Program-made: the position numbers and the translations under genes | Notes under the pieces: generated by a model | What the model was told of the DNA's origin: nothing | The model's input: only the letters and a program-made list of their open reading frames with translations | The model's database searches: none | Assembly (NCBI RefSeq): GCF_031583065.1 | Contig: NZ_CP134053.1 | Location: 1,798,001 to 1,862,000 of the forward strand | DNA: 64,000 bases | From: Streptomyces sp. CGMCC 4.7035 | GTDB lineage: Bacteria; Actinomycetota; Actinomycetes; Streptomycetales; Streptomycetaceae | Direction of reading: 5' to 3' | Shown: one piece after another, positions 30,065-39,885 of the stretch | How positions within the stretch are numbered: position 1 is the stretch's first letter | Layout of the letters: each line of letters begins with the position of its first letter

Positions 30065-31288
30065 TCAGAGCCGCGCGCCCTTCAGCGCCATGTGCAGCAG
30101 CAGCCGGTCCTCGCCGTCGTCGAGGTCCAGGCCCGTGAGCTGTTCCACCCGGGACAGGCGGTAGTACAGGGTCTGGCGGTGGATGCCCAGTTCCGCCGCT
30201 GTGCGGCCCGCCTGGCCCGCGCAGTCCAGGAACACCTCGGCCGTGCGGGCGAGTTCACGGTGGGCGGGGGACAACAGGGCGCGTACGGCCGGGTCGTGGG
30301 CCGCCTGCGGGGGAAGCGACGTCAACATGCGGTACGGGCCGATGGACGACCACTGCGCGACCGGGCCGAGCCGGGACTCCGCCAGGACCGCGCGGGCCGC
30401 GGCCGACGCCTCCTGCCAGGCGGTGCCCAGCTCAGCGAGACCCTGGCGCGCCCCGGCCACCCCGGCCGCGGCCCGCCCGCCGCCGCGTGTCCCCTCCGCC
30501 TCCCGCAGCAGCCGTGCGGCCGCCGTCAGCGCCGGGCTCAGCACGTCCGCCGAGCGCAGCCGCACCAGCAGGGCCACGCTCTGGCCTTCCCCCACCGCCT
30601 CAAAGGCGTGGGAGGCACCCCCGGTCCACGGCACCGTGCACAGCGCGGTCGCCGCCGGGATCGTACGGACCGTGGGTGCGTCGTCCGGGTCGGCCGACGG
30701 CCAGGGGGCCACGCACACCACCGTGTGCAGACCGTCGCCGCGCGCGCCCAGCGCCGTACGCAGCTCCGCCACCGCCATCTCCTGCTGCCAGCCGCGCTCG
30801 GCGGTGAGGGCCGCCCGCAGTTCGCGTGTCAGGTCCGCGCCCGCCTGTGCCTCGTCCGCGAGCAGCGCGCCGATACGCGCGGCGATCTCCATCGCGGCGG
30901 ACAGCAGCGCCTCGGACGGGCCCGGCTCGTCGGCCAGCAGCCACACATATCCGAGGACGACACCCCGATGGCGTACGGGCAGACAGATCCGTCCCCGGTA
31001 CACGCCCGCCTCCGGAGTGGGCGGGATGCGCACCGGCCCGGTGGCGCGGGCGATGCCGAAGCCCTCGAACCACTTCCGTACCGCCGCCGTGGAGCGGCGC
31101 GTGAGGATCGAGCGGGTGCGGACCGGGTCGAGGGACGCCTCGTCGAACTCTCCGTCGCTGTCGTACGCGGCGAAGGCGATCAGCTCGAAGTCCCGGTTCT
31201 CCAGGGTCGCGGGCGCGCCGAGCAGCGCCGAGATCTCGTCGACGAGCTCCTGGTAATCGCCTCGGCCTGCCTTGAAAACGTCCGCCAC
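30065..31288 (-). CDS. PucR/CdaR-type regulator, likely of proline catabolism
   Basis: A 407-residue regulator with a C-terminal PucR helix-turn-helix ([40 protein letters not shown]), a GGDEF-like middle and an N-terminal sensor part. The GTG at 31288 ([12 protein letters not shown]) has GGGAG about 8 nt upstream; an ATG at 31306 has no ribosome site. It is divergent from proline dehydrogenase with 183 bp between starts. PucR-type activators are known beside proline utilisation genes in actinobacteria, so control of the neighbouring operon by proline is inferred. Confidence 0.88.
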   Translation of the reverse strand: MADVFKAGRGDYQELVDEISALLGAPATLENRDFELIAFAAYDSDGEFDEASLDPVRTRSILTRRSTAAVRKWFEGFGIARATGPVRIPPTPEAGVYRGRICLPVRHRGVVLGYVWLLADEPGPSEALLSAAMEIAARIGALLADEAQAGADLTRELRAALTAERGWQQEMAVAELRTALGARGDGLHTVVCVAPWPSADPDDAPTVRTIPAATALCTVPWTGGASHAFEAVGEGQSVALLVRLRSADVLSPALTAAARLLREAEGTRGGGRAAAGVAGARQGLAELGTAWQEASAAARAVLAESRLGPVAQWSSIGPYRMLTSLPPQAAHDPAVRALLSPAHRELARTAEVFLDCAGQAGRTAAELGIHRQTLYYRLSRVEQLTGLDLDDGEDRLLLHMALKGARL

Positions 31289-31324
31289 GCGGCCATTCTC
31301 CCGCATTTTCCCACCCGCCTCATA

Positions 31325-31365
31325 CAGATGTCTGAGATCCGGGGCGCGGATGCGTGACAGCTGTC
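31325..31365. promoter_or_regulatory. palindromes between the PucR gene and proline dehydrogenase
   Basis: CAGATGTCTG (31325-31334) and the perfect palindrome GACAGCTGTC (31356-31365) lie in the divergent promoter region. They are candidate sites for the PucR protein; the link is by position only. Confidence 0.35.
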
Positions 31366-31471
31366 GATGGCCGACGATCGGAGGGATCCTTAGGTTTCAC
31401 GGTGGTTCTCCGTGCCGTACCCGAATGGTCGGGATTCGGCCTCCTGGTGGTTTTTCTTGTGGAGGTGCCCC

Positions 31472-32398
31472 GTGCTGGGTCCCGTGATTCTCGCCGCGTC
31501 GCGCAGCGACCGGATGCGCCGTCTGATCTCGGCGGCCCCGGTGACCAAGCGGGTCGTCGACCGCTTCATCCCCGGCGAGACCGTCGGTGAGATCGTCCCG
31601 ATCATCAAGGAGCTCACCGGCAAGGGCCTGGAGCTCACCATGGACGTCGTCGGCGAGGACATCACGACCCCCGAACAGGCCACGGCCGCGCGTGACGCGT
31701 ACCTGGAGCTGATCGACCGCCTCAAGGAGCTGGACCTCGGCACGAAGGCCGAGATGTCGGTGAAGCTGTCCATGTTCGGCCAGGCGCTCCCCGGCGGCCA
31801 CGAGCTGGCCCTCGCCAACGTCCGCCCGGTCGTCGAGGCCGCCGCCGCGATCGGTACGACGGTCACGCTGGACGCCGAGGACCACACCACCCTCGACTCG
31901 ATGTTCGCCATCCACGAGGAGCTGCGGAAGGACTTCCCGCAGACCGGCTGCGTGATCCAGGCCTACCTCTTCCGCACCGAGGAGGACGCCCGCCGTCTTG
32001 CCGCGAGCGGCAGCCGGGTGCGTATCGTGAAGGGGGCGTACAAGGAGCCCGCGTCGGTCGCGTACCAGCAGAAGGCCGAGATCGACAAGGCGTACGTCCG
32101 CATCCTGAAGACCCTCATGGAGGGCGAGGGATACCCGATGATCGGCTCCCACGACCCGCGGCTGATCTCCATCGCGCAGGAACTCGCCCGGCGCGCCGGG
32201 CGCAAGCTCGACGAGTACGAGTTCCAGATGCTGTACGGCATCCGCAGCGAGGAGCACCTGCGGCTGGCCGCCGAGGGCCACCGCATGCGCGTGTACACCG
32301 CGTACGGCACCGACTGGTACGGCTACTTCATGCGCCGCCTGGCGGAGAAGCCGGCGAACCTGCGCTTCTTCGTCCGCTCGATGGTCAGCAAGGGCTGA
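31472..32398 (+). CDS. proline dehydrogenase
   Basis: A 308-residue monofunctional FAD enzyme that oxidises L-proline to pyrroline-5-carboxylate, feeding electrons to the respiratory chain. Family motifs: KLSMFGQAL, TTVTLDAEDHTTLDS, VIQAYLFRTEEDARRLA, RIVKGAYKEP and GSHDPRLI; the final EFQMLYGIRSEEHLRLAAEG and YGTDWYGYFMRRLAE form the C-terminal barrel. The GTG at 31472 has GGAGGTG 4-5 nt upstream. It forms an operon with the P5C dehydrogenase 32 nt downstream. Confidence 0.95.
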   Translation: MLGPVILAASRSDRMRRLISAAPVTKRVVDRFIPGETVGEIVPIIKELTGKGLELTMDVVGEDITTPEQATAARDAYLELIDRLKELDLGTKAEMSVKLSMFGQALPGGHELALANVRPVVEAAAAIGTTVTLDAEDHTTLDSMFAIHEELRKDFPQTGCVIQAYLFRTEEDARRLAASGSRVRIVKGAYKEPASVAYQQKAEIDKAYVRILKTLMEGEGYPMIGSHDPRLISIAQELARRAGRKLDEYEFQMLYGIRSEEHLRLAAEGHRMRVYTAYGTDWYGYFMRRLAEKPANLRFFVRSMVSKG

Positions 32399-32430
32399 CA
32401 CCCACCCGCTCGCAAAGGAGTTCGGCACTC

Positions 32431-34071
<1,641 letters not shown>

Positions 34072-34093
34072 CACCCGCGCGGACCCACGATCC

Positions 34094-34132
34094 CCGCCCC
34101 CGCTCCGGAGCCCCCCTCCGGAACGGGGGCGG
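34094..34132 (+). terminator. terminator after pruA
   Basis: A 17-bp stem (CCGCCCCCG and TCCGGAG arms, one mismatch) with a 5-nt loop, 22 nt after the pruA stop. Confidence 0.85.
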
Positions 34133-34169
34133 TTCCATGTGGTGCGGGTGCGGTTCACAGGACGAGGGC

Positions 34170-34175
34170 GATACT
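34170..34175 (+). promoter_or_regulatory. -10 box GATACT, 6 nt before ATG (leaderless)
   Basis: GATACT lies 6 nt before the ATG at 34182; no ribosome binding site is seen. Confidence 0.45.
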
Positions 34176-34181
34176 GGTCCG

Positions 34182-34721
34182 ATGGCCACCCGACTCCGTA
34201 CCGCCCACACCGCGGACCTCACCCCGGCCGACCTCCGCGCCGCCCGCACCTTGCTGGACGGCGCCTTCGAAGGAGACTTCGGCAACCAGGACTGGGAGCA
34301 CGGGCTGGGCGGGATGCATGTGCTCGTCGACGACGAACAGGGACTCGCGGCACACGGATCCGTCGTCCAGCGGCGCGTCGCGCACCGCGGACGCTGGCTG
34401 CGCCTGGGGTACATCGAGGCCGTGGGCGTCCGTGCCGATGTGCGGCGCAGGGGGCTCGGTGGCCGCGTGATGGCCGAGCTGGAGCGGATCGTCGACGGGG
34501 CCTACGACCTCGGTGCGCTCTCCGCCAGCGACGAGGGGGCCGCGCTCTACCGCGCCCGGGGCTGGCAGCCGTGGTCCGGCCGCGTCTGCGCCCTCGGGCC
34601 CGAGGGGGTCGTACGCCTGCCCGACGAGGAGGGCTCCACCTTTGTACGCCCCGTCGCCGCGGGCCTGCTCGACCCGGCGTACGAGCTGGTCTTCGACTGG
34701 CGGGACGGGGACGTGCTCTGA
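34182..34721 (+). CDS. aminoglycoside 2'-N-acetyltransferase-like GNAT enzyme
   Basis: A 179-residue GNAT protein with the pattern of the chromosomal AAC(2')-I enzymes of mycobacteria: DFGNQDWEHGLGGMHVLVDD, RWLRLGYIEAVGVRADVRRR (acetyl-CoA loop RRRGLGGR), LGALSASDEGAALYRARGWQ and a C-terminal DWRDGDVL. The length is close to the mycobacterial enzyme. Those enzymes acetylate the 2'-amine of gentamicin- and kanamycin-type drugs, though their housekeeping role is uncertain. It may be an intrinsic resistance gene or a cell-wall amino-sugar acetyltransferase. It stands alone after the pruA terminator. Confidence 0.85.
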   Translation: MATRLRTAHTADLTPADLRAARTLLDGAFEGDFGNQDWEHGLGGMHVLVDDEQGLAAHGSVVQRRVAHRGRWLRLGYIEAVGVRADVRRRGLGGRVMAELERIVDGAYDLGALSASDEGAALYRARGWQPWSGRVCALGPEGVVRLPDEEGSTFVRPVAAGLLDPAYELVFDWRDGDVL

Positions 34722-34728
34722 CCGGCCG

Positions 34729-35721
34729 TCAGACGGCCCGCACGATGATCTTCCCGGTGTTGCCGCCCCGCAGCATCGACAGGAAGGCCTCCACGATGCG
34801 GTCGAAGCCGTCCACGATCGTCTCGTCCGACTCCAGCCGCCCGTCGATCAGATGCGGGACGGCGAACTCGTACAACTCCTCCTGCAGATCGCGGTAGTCG
34901 CTCACCAGGAAGCCCTCGATGCGCAGGCTCTTCTCGACCACGGCGGAGTGGTCGAAGACGGTGGGCGGGGCGTCCGGGGTGTTGTACTGCCCGATCGTGC
35001 CGATTCGCACCACCCGGCCGTGCTCGCGCAACGCGCCGATCGCGGCGGCCAGCTGCCCGCCGCCGACGTTGTCGACGAACAGGTCGACGCCGTCGGGCGC
35101 GGCCTTGGCGAGGAGGTCCGCGACCGGGCCGGAGTGGTAGTCGAAGGCCGCGTCGTAACCGACCCGCTCGGTCAGGTACGCCACCTTCGCCGCGCTGCCC
35201 GTGCTTCCCACCAGCCGTCCGGCGCCCAGAAGCCGGGCGAACCGGCCGGTGGCCGTACCGACCCCGCCCGCCGCGGCCGACACGAACACGTCGTCGCCCT
35301 CCTTCAGACGGGCGATCCGGGTGAGCCCGACGTACGCGGTCAGGCCCGTGCCGCCGAGCACGCTCAGATACGCGGACAGGGGGACCCCGTCGTAGTGGGG
35401 GAGGCGTCGGGCCTCCTCGGGGCGTACGACGGCGTGGGTGCGCCAGCCGTGCCGGTGGAAGACGATCTCCCCTTCGGGCAGGGCCGGATCGCGGGACTCG
35501 ATCACCCGGCCGAGGGTGCGGCCCTCCAGCGGGGAGTTCAACGGGAAGTCGCCGTCCATCATTTCGCGGTGGTACGGGTCCACGGACCAGTACAGGTTCT
35601 CCACCAGCACCGTGCCCGGGGCGGGTTCGGGGACGGGCGACTCGGCGAAACGGAAGTGAGCGGGGGCGGGGTAGCCGGTCGGACGGGCGGTCTGCTGCAC
35701 GGTGAGCGCGATCTCGGTCAT
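34729..35721 (-). CDS. NADP-dependent MDR oxidoreductase (zinc-free)
   Basis: A 330-residue medium-chain dehydrogenase/reductase of the leukotriene B4 12-hydroxydehydrogenase/CurA type, which reduces activated C=C bonds. Motifs: NLYWSVDPYHREMM, LGGTGLTAYVGL, the NADP motif SAAAGGVGTATGRFARLLGA and DLFVDNVGGGQL; zinc-binding Cys residues are absent. TACGGT 7 nt before the ATG, without a ribosome site, suggests leaderless expression. It is divergent from a LysR gene with a dyad between them, so control by that regulator is likely. Confidence 0.9.
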   Translation of the reverse strand: MTEIALTVQQTARPTGYPAPAHFRFAESPVPEPAPGTVLVENLYWSVDPYHREMMDGDFPLNSPLEGRTLGRVIESRDPALPEGEIVFHRHGWRTHAVVRPEEARRLPHYDGVPLSAYLSVLGGTGLTAYVGLTRIARLKEGDDVFVSAAAGGVGTATGRFARLLGAGRLVGSTGSAAKVAYLTERVGYDAAFDYHSGPVADLLAKAAPDGVDLFVDNVGGGQLAAAIGALREHGRVVRIGTIGQYNTPDAPPTVFDHSAVVEKSLRIEGFLVSDYRDLQEELYEFAVPHLIDGRLESDETIVDGFDRIVEAFLSMLRGGNTGKIIVRAV

Positions 35722-35728
35722 GGCGGCG

Positions 35729-35734
35729 ACCGTA
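35729..35734 (-). promoter_or_regulatory. -10 box TACGGT of the oxidoreductase gene (leaderless)
   Basis: On the minus strand TACGGT is followed by 7 nt and the ATG at 35721. Confidence 0.5.
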
Positions 35735-35768
35735 GGCAGGAATGCGGGGGGCCGGGCAGGGAGTTGGG

Positions 35769-35793
35769 CTCATGGAACGGCCGCATCCATGAG
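35769..35793. promoter_or_regulatory. LysR-type operator dyad
   Basis: CTCATGG (35769-35775) and CCATGAG (35787-35793) form a perfect 7-bp dyad with 11-nt spacing, and another CTCAT follows at 35800. It lies between the divergent oxidoreductase and LysR genes, where LysR proteins normally bind. Confidence 0.65.
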
Positions 35794-35824
35794 ACGTCCT
35801 CATAGCAGCAGGTGGGAGCCCTCG

Positions 35825-36721
35825 ATGAGCACAGCGGACCTCGCGCCGCAGGAGCTGCGGATCCTCGTCGCCGTGGCCCGGGAGGGCGGTTTCTCGGCGG
35901 CCGGTGCCGCGCTCGGCAGCACACAGTCCGCGGTGTCGCACGCGGTCCGCGGCATCGAACGGAAGCTGGGCGTCGTCCTGTTCGACCGCGGCCGGTACGG
36001 GGCACGCCCCACGCCCGCCGGTGAACGGGCCGTCGCGCACGCCCGGCGTGTGCTGCGCATGCTGGAGGCGCTCGTGGCGGAGACGCGCGGCGTGGGCGCC
36101 GGCCCGGACGGCGGCGACACGGTGGCCGGGCCGCTGCGCATCGCGGCGTTCCGCAGCGCGGCGCTGTACCTGCTGCCGCCGGCGCTGGAACGGCTGACCG
36201 CGCGCCACCCCGGGATCGTGCCGACGGTCGACGTCGTCCGCGAGATCGGGCCGGGCACGGCCGGGGAGGTGGCCGCGGGGCGGGCGGACGTCGGGATCGC
36301 GACGATGGGCACCAGCACGCCGGTGCCCGCCGGGCTGGTCGGGGACGTGCTGCTGGAGGAGCCGTACGCGCTGGTCCATCCGGCCGGGCATCCGGACCCG
36401 CGCTCGCTTCCGCTGGTGGACTGGACCGAGAACTGCTCGTCGTACACGCGGACGTGGTGGGCCGCACAGGAGTGGATTCCCACGGCGACGGTGCGGGCCG
36501 AGGATGACGGAGCGGTGCTCTCGATGGTGAGCAGTGGTCTAGGTATGGCCATCATGCCCGCCCTGTCCCTGACGAGAGCACCGCTCACAACGGAGATCAC
36601 CGACCTCGGCCCGGACCGCCCCACGCGCCAGGTCGGATACGTCACCACACCGGAACTGGCCGCGACGGTCGCGGTACGGGCGCTGATCCGGGAGCTGCGG
36701 GGACTCCGCCGTCTCAGATAG
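35825..36721 (+). CDS. LysR-family transcriptional regulator
   Basis: A 298-residue LysR regulator. The winged helix is ELRILVAVAREGGFSAAGAA, LGSTQSAVSHAVRGIERKLG and LFDRGRYGARPTPAGE; the C-terminal two-lobed co-inducer domain starts near GPLRIAAFRSA. The ATG at 35825 has GGTGGGAG before it. It faces an oxidoreductase gene across a 103-bp gap with a dyad, the usual LysR/target arrangement. The inducer is unknown. Confidence 0.93.
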   Translation: MSTADLAPQELRILVAVAREGGFSAAGAALGSTQSAVSHAVRGIERKLGVVLFDRGRYGARPTPAGERAVAHARRVLRMLEALVAETRGVGAGPDGGDTVAGPLRIAAFRSAALYLLPPALERLTARHPGIVPTVDVVREIGPGTAGEVAAGRADVGIATMGTSTPVPAGLVGDVLLEEPYALVHPAGHPDPRSLPLVDWTENCSSYTRTWWAAQEWIPTATVRAEDDGAVLSMVSSGLGMAIMPALSLTRAPLTTEITDLGPDRPTRQVGYVTTPELAATVAVRALIRELRGLRRLR

Positions 36722-36919
36722 TAGGAAGTCCGAGTAATTGTGGAGACAGACGCGCCGTCCTCCCTTAGTTTTGTGGGAGCCGAACGTCTCGCTCGATCAA
36801 GCGAATGGCGGTCGTGAGCCGGGCCCTGTGCAGGCAATCCCTGCGGCGCTGCTCCCCGCCCCTCCGGCGTCTCGTTACCCCTTTCCGCACTCCCGGATCA
36901 TCGAAGGAGTCGATTCCCC

Positions 36920-37060
36920 ATGGCCGAGACGACCGCCCGCCGCCGAGTCCGTCACGTTTCCCGAACGAACGAGTCCGACCGCAGGAACGCCGCCGCCGCG
37001 CTCCAGCGCGCCCTCGACCGCCGCGACAACGGCGGCGAGACGGGCCACCGGGCCGCATAG
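36920..37060 (+). CDS. small basic protein of unknown function
   Basis: A 46-residue ORF starting MAETTARRRVRHVSRTNESD and ending in LDRRDNGGETGHRAA. The ATG has a good AAGGAG about 11 nt upstream, codon use is normal for this genome, and a strong terminator hairpin follows at 37093. The protein is basic and probably helical. I recall similar short ORFs in Streptomyces but know no function. It stands between the LysR gene and leuB. Confidence 0.65.
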   Translation: MAETTARRRVRHVSRTNESDRRNAAAALQRALDRRDNGGETGHRAA

Positions 37061-37092
37061 CGAACCCAAGCCGGGAGCCGCGCCCGCACGGG

Positions 37093-37137
37093 GTGCGGCG
37101 CGGGCCGTGAGTCACGGGCTCACGCCCCGCGCCGCAC
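37093..37137 (+). terminator. terminator after the small ORF
   Basis: GTGCGGCGCGGG pairs with CCCGCGCCGCAC, extended inward by CGTGAG/CTCACG, with a 7-nt loop. Confidence 0.85.
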
Positions 37138-37153
37138 CTCGAACATGTTGCCG

Positions 37154-37219
37154 GCGTCACCTGTCCGCGTCGCTGGCGTCACCCGTCCACGTCGCTGTCG
37201 TCACCCGCCCGGGTGCCCG
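37154..37219 (+). repeat. 22-bp tandem repeat upstream of leuB
   Basis: Two 22-bp copies (37154-37175 and 37176-37197, differing at 2 positions) of the unit beginning GCGTCACC and ending GTCGCTG, then a third degenerate copy to about 37219. The array lies 60-125 nt before the leuB ATG, in the promoter/leader region. Confidence 0.75.
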
Positions 37220-37279
37220 CCCGTGTCCGTATCCCGGACGCCGCGTGTCATCCCATGGGACAAGGAGTACGGTGCCGAC

Positions 37280-38323
37280 ATGTCTCGCAGCATCAATCTC
37301 GCAGTGATTCCCGGTGACGGCATCGGCCAGGAGGTCGTGACCCAGGGGCTCAAGGTCCTTTCCGCCGTCCTCCCGCAGGATGTGAAGCTGGAGACCAAGG
37401 ACTACGACTTCGGCGCCCGGCGCTATCACGCCACCGGTGAGACCCTCACCGACGCCGACCTGGAGCAGCTGGCGCGGCACGACGCGATCCTGCTGGGCGC
37501 GATCGGCGACCCCTCGGTCCCGTCCGGCGTCCTGGAGCGCGGCTTCCTGCTCAAGCTCCGCTTCGCCTTCGACCACCACGTCAACCTGCGGCCCTCCAAG
37601 CTGCTCCCGGGCGTGCCGACCCCGCTCGCGGGCCAGCCCGAGATCGACTTCGTCGTCGTCCGTGAGGGCACCGAAGGCCCGTACACGGGCAACGGCGGCA
37701 CCATCCGCAAGGGCACCCCCCAGGAGGTCGCCACCGAGGTGTCCGTGAACACGGCCTTCGGTGTCGAGCGCGTGGTCCGTGACGCGTTCGCCCGCGCCCA
37801 GGCACGCCCGCGCAAGAAGCTGGCACTGGTCCACAAGAACAACGTGCTCACGTTCGCGGGTCACCTGTGGACGAACATCTTCAACAAGGTGGCGGAGGAG
37901 TTCCCCGAGGTCACCACCGAGTACATGCACGTGGACGCGGCGACGATCTATCTCGTCACGCAGCCCGAGCGCTTCGACGTGATCGTCACCGACAACCTCT
38001 TCGGTGACATCCTCACCGACCTGGCCGCCGCCATCTCGGGCGGCATCGGGGTCGCCGCCTCCGGCAACATCAACCCGTCCGGCGAGTTCCCGTCCATGTT
38101 CGAGCCCGTGCACGGCTCGGCGCCCGACATCGCGGGCCAGGGCAAGGCCGACCCCTCGGCCACCGTCCTGTCGGTCGCCCTCCTGCTGCGCCACCTCGGA
38201 TACGAGGCCGAGGCCGCCCGCATCGAGGAGGCCGTCTCCGCCGACCTCGCCGAGCGCGTGGGCAAGCCCGCCCGCACCACCGACGAGATCGGCGACGCGC
38301 TCGCCGTACGAGTAGCAGGCTGA
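37280..38323 (+). CDS. leuB: 3-isopropylmalate dehydrogenase
   Basis: A 347-residue enzyme that oxidises and decarboxylates 3-isopropylmalate in leucine synthesis. Motifs: [12 protein letters not shown], substrate loop [35 protein letters not shown], the Lys/Asp catalytic region [13 protein letters not shown] and the metal site [20 protein letters not shown], then [20 protein letters not shown]. The short form without a large insert is normal for high-GC actinobacteria. The ATG at 37280 has AAGGAG 11 nt upstream. It is monocistronic, followed by a T-tract terminator. Confidence 0.96.
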   Translation: MSRSINLAVIPGDGIGQEVVTQGLKVLSAVLPQDVKLETKDYDFGARRYHATGETLTDADLEQLARHDAILLGAIGDPSVPSGVLERGFLLKLRFAFDHHVNLRPSKLLPGVPTPLAGQPEIDFVVVREGTEGPYTGNGGTIRKGTPQEVATEVSVNTAFGVERVVRDAFARAQARPRKKLALVHKNNVLTFAGHLWTNIFNKVAEEFPEVTTEYMHVDAATIYLVTQPERFDVIVTDNLFGDILTDLAAAISGGIGVAASGNINPSGEFPSMFEPVHGSAPDIAGQGKADPSATVLSVALLLRHLGYEAEAARIEEAVSADLAERVGKPARTTDEIGDALAVRVAG

Positions 38324-38351
38324 CCCGCCGCCGCTCACACCTCCTGAGAAG

Positions 38352-38384
38352 GCCGCCGGGTCGCAATCGCGCCCGGCGGCTTTT
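38352..38384 (+). terminator. intrinsic terminator after leuB
   Basis: GCCGCCGGG (38352-38360) pairs with CCCGGCGGC (38372-38380), followed by TTTT. Confidence 0.88.
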
Positions 38385-38589
38385 CCATGCCCTCGCCGGG
38401 TGTCACCATCGATCCACCCCTGGGCAAGCCCAAGGGCCGCATTCACACCGTTCCGGTCCACAGCTCCCGGTTGCGATAATCGAAGCCGGAGCCGCGGAAT
38501 GAGGGAATGCTCGGACGTCCTAGCACTGGCCACTGGCAGTGCGGGCGTGAGCGCGGCCCGTCAACACAACCGGTGAAGGACAACCATTC

Positions 38590-39678
38590 ATGACGACGCC
38601 CACGATCGAGCTGAAGCCCTCCTCCAACCCCCTCTCCGACGCGGAGCGGGAAGCGATCCTGGCCAACCCCGGGTTCGGCCGCCACTTCACCGATCACATG
38701 GTGACGATCAAGTGGACCGAGGGGCGGGGCTGGCACGACGGCCAGCTCGTCCCGTACGGCCCGCTCTCCCTCGACCCCGCGAACATGACCCTGCACTACG
38801 CGCAGGAGATCTTCGAGGGCCTCAAGGCGTACCGCCAGCCCGACGGCTCGGTCGCCACCTTCCGCCCGGAGATGAACGCCCGGCGCTTCCAGCGCTCCGC
38901 CTTCCGCCTCGGGATGCCCGAGCTGCCGGTCGAGACGTTCATCGAGGCATGCGACGTCCTCGTCCAGCAGGACAAGGACTGGGTGCCGGCGCACGGCGGC
39001 GAGGAGTCTCTGTACCTGCGCCCCTTCATGATCGCCACCGAGGTCGGCCTCGGTGTGAAGCCCGCCAACGAGTACCTCTTCCTCGTCATCGCCTCCCCGG
39101 CGGGCGCCTACTTCGCGGGCGGTGTGAAGCCGGTCTCCATCTGGCTCTCCGAGGACCGCGTCCGCGCCGTCCCCGGCGGTATGGGCGACGCCAAGACCGG
39201 CGGCAACTACGCGGCCTCCCTGCTCGCCCAGGCCGAGGCCGCGGCCAAGGGCTGCGACCAGGTCTGCTACCTCGACGCCGTGGAGCACAAGTGGGTCGAG
39301 GAACTCGGCGGCATGAACCTGTACTTCGTGTACGGAAACAAGATCGTCACGCCGACCCTCACCGGCTCCATCCTGGAGGGCGTCACCCGTGACTCCCTCC
39401 TCACGGTCGCCCGCGACCTCGGCTACGAGGCGGAGGAGGGCCGCGTCTCCGTCGACCAGTGGCAGGCCGACTCCGAGAACGGCACCCTCACCGAGGTCTT
39501 CGCCTGCGGCACGGCGGCGGTCATCACCCCGGTCGGCACGGTCAAGCGCACGGGCGCCGAGTGGAAGCAGTCGGGCGGCGAGCCGGGCGAGGTCACCCTC
39601 AAGCTCCGCGAGGCCCTGCTGGACATCCAGCGCGGCACCCACGAGGACACGCACGGCTGGATGCACAGGCTCGGCTAG
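38590..39678 (+). CDS. ilvE: branched-chain amino acid aminotransferase
   Basis: A 362-residue fold-type IV PLP enzyme catalysing the last step of valine, leucine and isoleucine synthesis. Visible are the [20 protein letters not shown] segment, [15 protein letters not shown], the [13 protein letters not shown] region with the PLP-phosphate contacts, and [10 protein letters not shown]. Catalytic Lys is expected in the [11 protein letters not shown] area. The ATG at 38590 has GAAGGAC about 8 nt upstream. It has its own promoter region of 200 bp after the leuB terminator and is closed by another terminator. Confidence 0.96.
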   Translation: MTTPTIELKPSSNPLSDAEREAILANPGFGRHFTDHMVTIKWTEGRGWHDGQLVPYGPLSLDPANMTLHYAQEIFEGLKAYRQPDGSVATFRPEMNARRFQRSAFRLGMPELPVETFIEACDVLVQQDKDWVPAHGGEESLYLRPFMIATEVGLGVKPANEYLFLVIASPAGAYFAGGVKPVSIWLSEDRVRAVPGGMGDAKTGGNYAASLLAQAEAAAKGCDQVCYLDAVEHKWVEELGGMNLYFVYGNKIVTPTLTGSILEGVTRDSLLTVARDLGYEAEEGRVSVDQWQADSENGTLTEVFACGTAAVITPVGTVKRTGAEWKQSGGEPGEVTLKLREALLDIQRGTHEDTHGWMHRLG

Positions 39679-39693
39679 ATCCACGGCACGGCC

Positions 39694-39730
39694 AAGGGCC
39701 GCCCCGGACTTCGCGTCCTGGGCGGCCCTT
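39694..39730 (+). terminator. terminator after ilvE
   Basis: AAGGGCCGCCC (39694-39704) pairs with GGGCGGCCCTT (39720-39730) around a 15-nt loop, followed by TCG. Confidence 0.88.
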
Positions 39731-39771
39731 TCGTATGCCCGTCGCATGCGTGTCGTATGCCCGCGCGAGGT

Positions 39772-39799
39772 GAATGTTTGAGTGACGTTCAATGCATTC
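39772..39799. promoter_or_regulatory. 28-bp dyad upstream of the urease-like operon
   Basis: GAATG-T-TTGA (39772-39781) mirrors TCAA-TG-CATTC (39789-39799) about a 7-nt centre. The shape fits a TetR- or GntR-type operator; a TetR gene ends this operon. The region is AT-richer than its surroundings. Confidence 0.5.
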
Positions 39800-39844
39800 G
39801 TCGGCAGGGTCTGGGTGTGGGGTTTCGTTCCGCGGATCTCGTGC

Positions 39845-39861
39845 TTAGAGTGGCGCTCTAA
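39845..39861. promoter_or_regulatory. TTAGAG-5-CTCTAA dyad before the urease-like operon
   Basis: A perfect 6-bp inverted repeat with a 5-nt spacer, 25 nt before the GTG start at 39886. It may overlap the -10 region or transcription start. Confidence 0.45.
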
Positions 39862-39885
39862 AGCCAGGGAAGGAAGGGAGGCGTC

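Noticed and set aside
34182..34721. Horizontally acquired resistance gene
   Set aside because: Base composition and codon use match the neighbours and no mobile element or repeat flanks it; it looks native.
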